Assembly: GCA_018065685.1 (NCBI GenBank) | Contig: JAGHSU010000021.1 | Coordinates: 1-7,851, forward strand | Length of the DNA: 7,851 bases | Reading direction: 5' to 3' | Source: Candidatus Methanocorpusculum equi | GTDB taxonomy: Archaea > Halobacteriota > Methanomicrobia > Methanomicrobiales > Methanocorpusculaceae | Part shown: positions 7,326 through 7,851 of the stretch, in pieces | How the letters are laid out: every line of letters starts with the position of its first letter | How positions within the stretch are numbered: the first letter of the stretch is position 1 | Notes under the pieces: generated by a model | The model's input: the letters and a program-made list of their open reading frames with translations, nothing else | The model's database searches: none | What the model was told of the DNA's origin: nothing | Program-made: the position numbers and the translations under genes

Positions 7326-7734
7326 TAAAAGAAGGGTGGTAAGGGTGAAAATAAATAATACAGAGACAAAGAGATTAGATGAACTTTGTTTAACAATAAC
7401 TGATGGATCACACACTAGTCCAAAGGGGATAGAAACCGGTTACCCAATGTTCTCAGTTAAGGACATGGGTGAGTATGGTTTTTCGTATGAGGGATGTAAA
7501 TTTATTTCAAAACATGATTTTGATGAGATGGTGAAAAATGGCTGTATCCCAAAGAAAGATGATATTCTTCTTGCGAAAGACGGGTCAATATTGGAGCGTA
7601 TCTTTGTCATGAAAAAAGATTGTGATGGTGCAATATTATCATCCATTGCAATTCTTCGCCTAAATTGTAATTTAATATCTCCATCATACTTATGTTATTT
7701 CTTAAAAAATCCAACTGTAGTGTCCCGAAATTAG
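7312..7734 (+). CDS. hsdS: Type I restriction specificity subunit, N-terminal fragment
   Basis: The 140-residue product resembles the first target-recognition domain of HsdS, which directs methylation and cleavage to a DNA sequence. Visible family segments are RLDELCLTITDGSHTSP (21-37), YPMFSVKDM (44-52), DDILLAKDGS (83-92), AILSSIAILRLN (107-118) and SPSYLCYFLKNP (123-134). Complete HsdS proteins are near 400 residues with two recognition domains and two conserved helices; all of that after about residue 136 is missing. The ATG at 7312 overlaps the previous stop and has no Shine-Dalgarno site. A GTG at 7345 preceded by AGAAGG (7330-7335) is an equally good start and would remove 11 residues atypical of the family. 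GC is about 30-40%, well below hsdM, pointing to exchange of the recognition region. Probably nonfunctional as it stands. Confidence 0.75.
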   Translation: MKFVDKRRVVRVKINNTETKRLDELCLTITDGSHTSPKGIETGYPMFSVKDMGEYGFSYEGCKFISKHDFDEMVKNGCIPKKDDILLAKDGSILERIFVMKKDCDGAILSSIAILRLNCNLISPSYLCYFLKNPTVVSRN

Positions 7735-7851
7735 TTCACAAGTTTTTGACCAATCAAATCCGAAATTATGTTTTGTTTCAAGAACTATCCAAAAATTGGT
7801 CCTTGATTTTCAAAAATTTTTACCATCCTATAATAATCTATCTATTTTCTA
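7721..7851. mobile_element. AT-rich DNA interrupting hsdS, possibly the end of an insertion sequence
   Basis: HsdS similarity stops near base 7720, and the following 131 bases (about 28% GC in the stretch counted) hold no recognisable gene. The junction begins TGTCCCGAAATTAGTTCACA, which starts with TG and ends with CA as some insertion-sequence ends do. CCGAAATTA recurs at 7725-7733 and 7760-7768, and GACCAAT (7748-7754) is inverted at 7795-7801. No transposase, matching opposite end or target duplication is visible, so the mobile-element label is an inference. The alternative is a frame-broken or rearranged hsdS flank. Confidence 0.3.

Noticed and set aside
7803..7834. Promoter-like TTGATT and TATAAT pair near the right edge
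   Set aside because: TATAAT at 7829-7834 is a good -10 match, but the spacer is 20 bases, the region is very AT-rich and no downstream gene is visible, so chance is a sufficient explanation.
7692..7851. Open frame starting ATG at 7692 and running off the window, with a second open frame from 7721
   Set aside because: Neither translation resembles HsdS or a transposase, and both frames being open reflects low GC. They cannot be separated from chance without more sequence.

Overview
The window comes from a bacterial chromosome, most likely a host-associated or sediment anaerobe. Three things point to bacteria: a Bacillus-type PyrF, an NAD-linked dihydroorotate dehydrogenase pair (PyrK/PyrD) and clear Shine-Dalgarno sites. 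An aspartate carbamoyltransferase fused to a PyrI-type zinc domain and a base composition near 50-55% GC would fit a spirochaete such as Treponema. A clostridial relative is also possible. This placement is an inference from gene style only.

Bases 1-5142 are a compact, single-strand pyrimidine biosynthesis operon: the 3' third of carB, then pyrK, pyrD, pyrF, pyrE and a pyrB with a PyrI-type C-terminus. Gaps are 12 bases or less, and two junctions overlap (pyrK/pyrD by 7 bases, pyrD/pyrF by 16). Together they cover carbamoyl phosphate synthesis, carbamoyl aspartate formation, dihydroorotate oxidation, orotate phosphoribosylation and OMP decarboxylation to UMP. Dihydroorotase (pyrC) and carA are not in the window.

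Bases 5149-7734 hold part of a type I restriction-modification locus that starts 6 bases after the pyrB stop with no visible terminator or promoter: hsdM (complete), a DUF1016/YhcG-like gene that stops before its nuclease domain, and the N-terminal third of an hsdS specificity gene. No hsdR is visible; it may lie beyond the right edge or be lost. Codon choice changes at hsdM (ATT rather than ATC for Ile), and GC drops sharply in hsdS to roughly 30-40%, as expected for horizontally exchanged target-recognition DNA.

Bases 7721-7851 are AT-rich DNA that does not continue the HsdS family sequence. It could be the end of an insertion sequence that broke hsdS, but no transposase is visible. No tRNA, rRNA, CRISPR array or riboswitch was found. 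The observations most worth following are the aspartate carbamoyltransferase fusion that lacks the allosteric domain, and the decayed or remodelled hsdM-DUF1016-hsdS locus with its in-gene hairpins.
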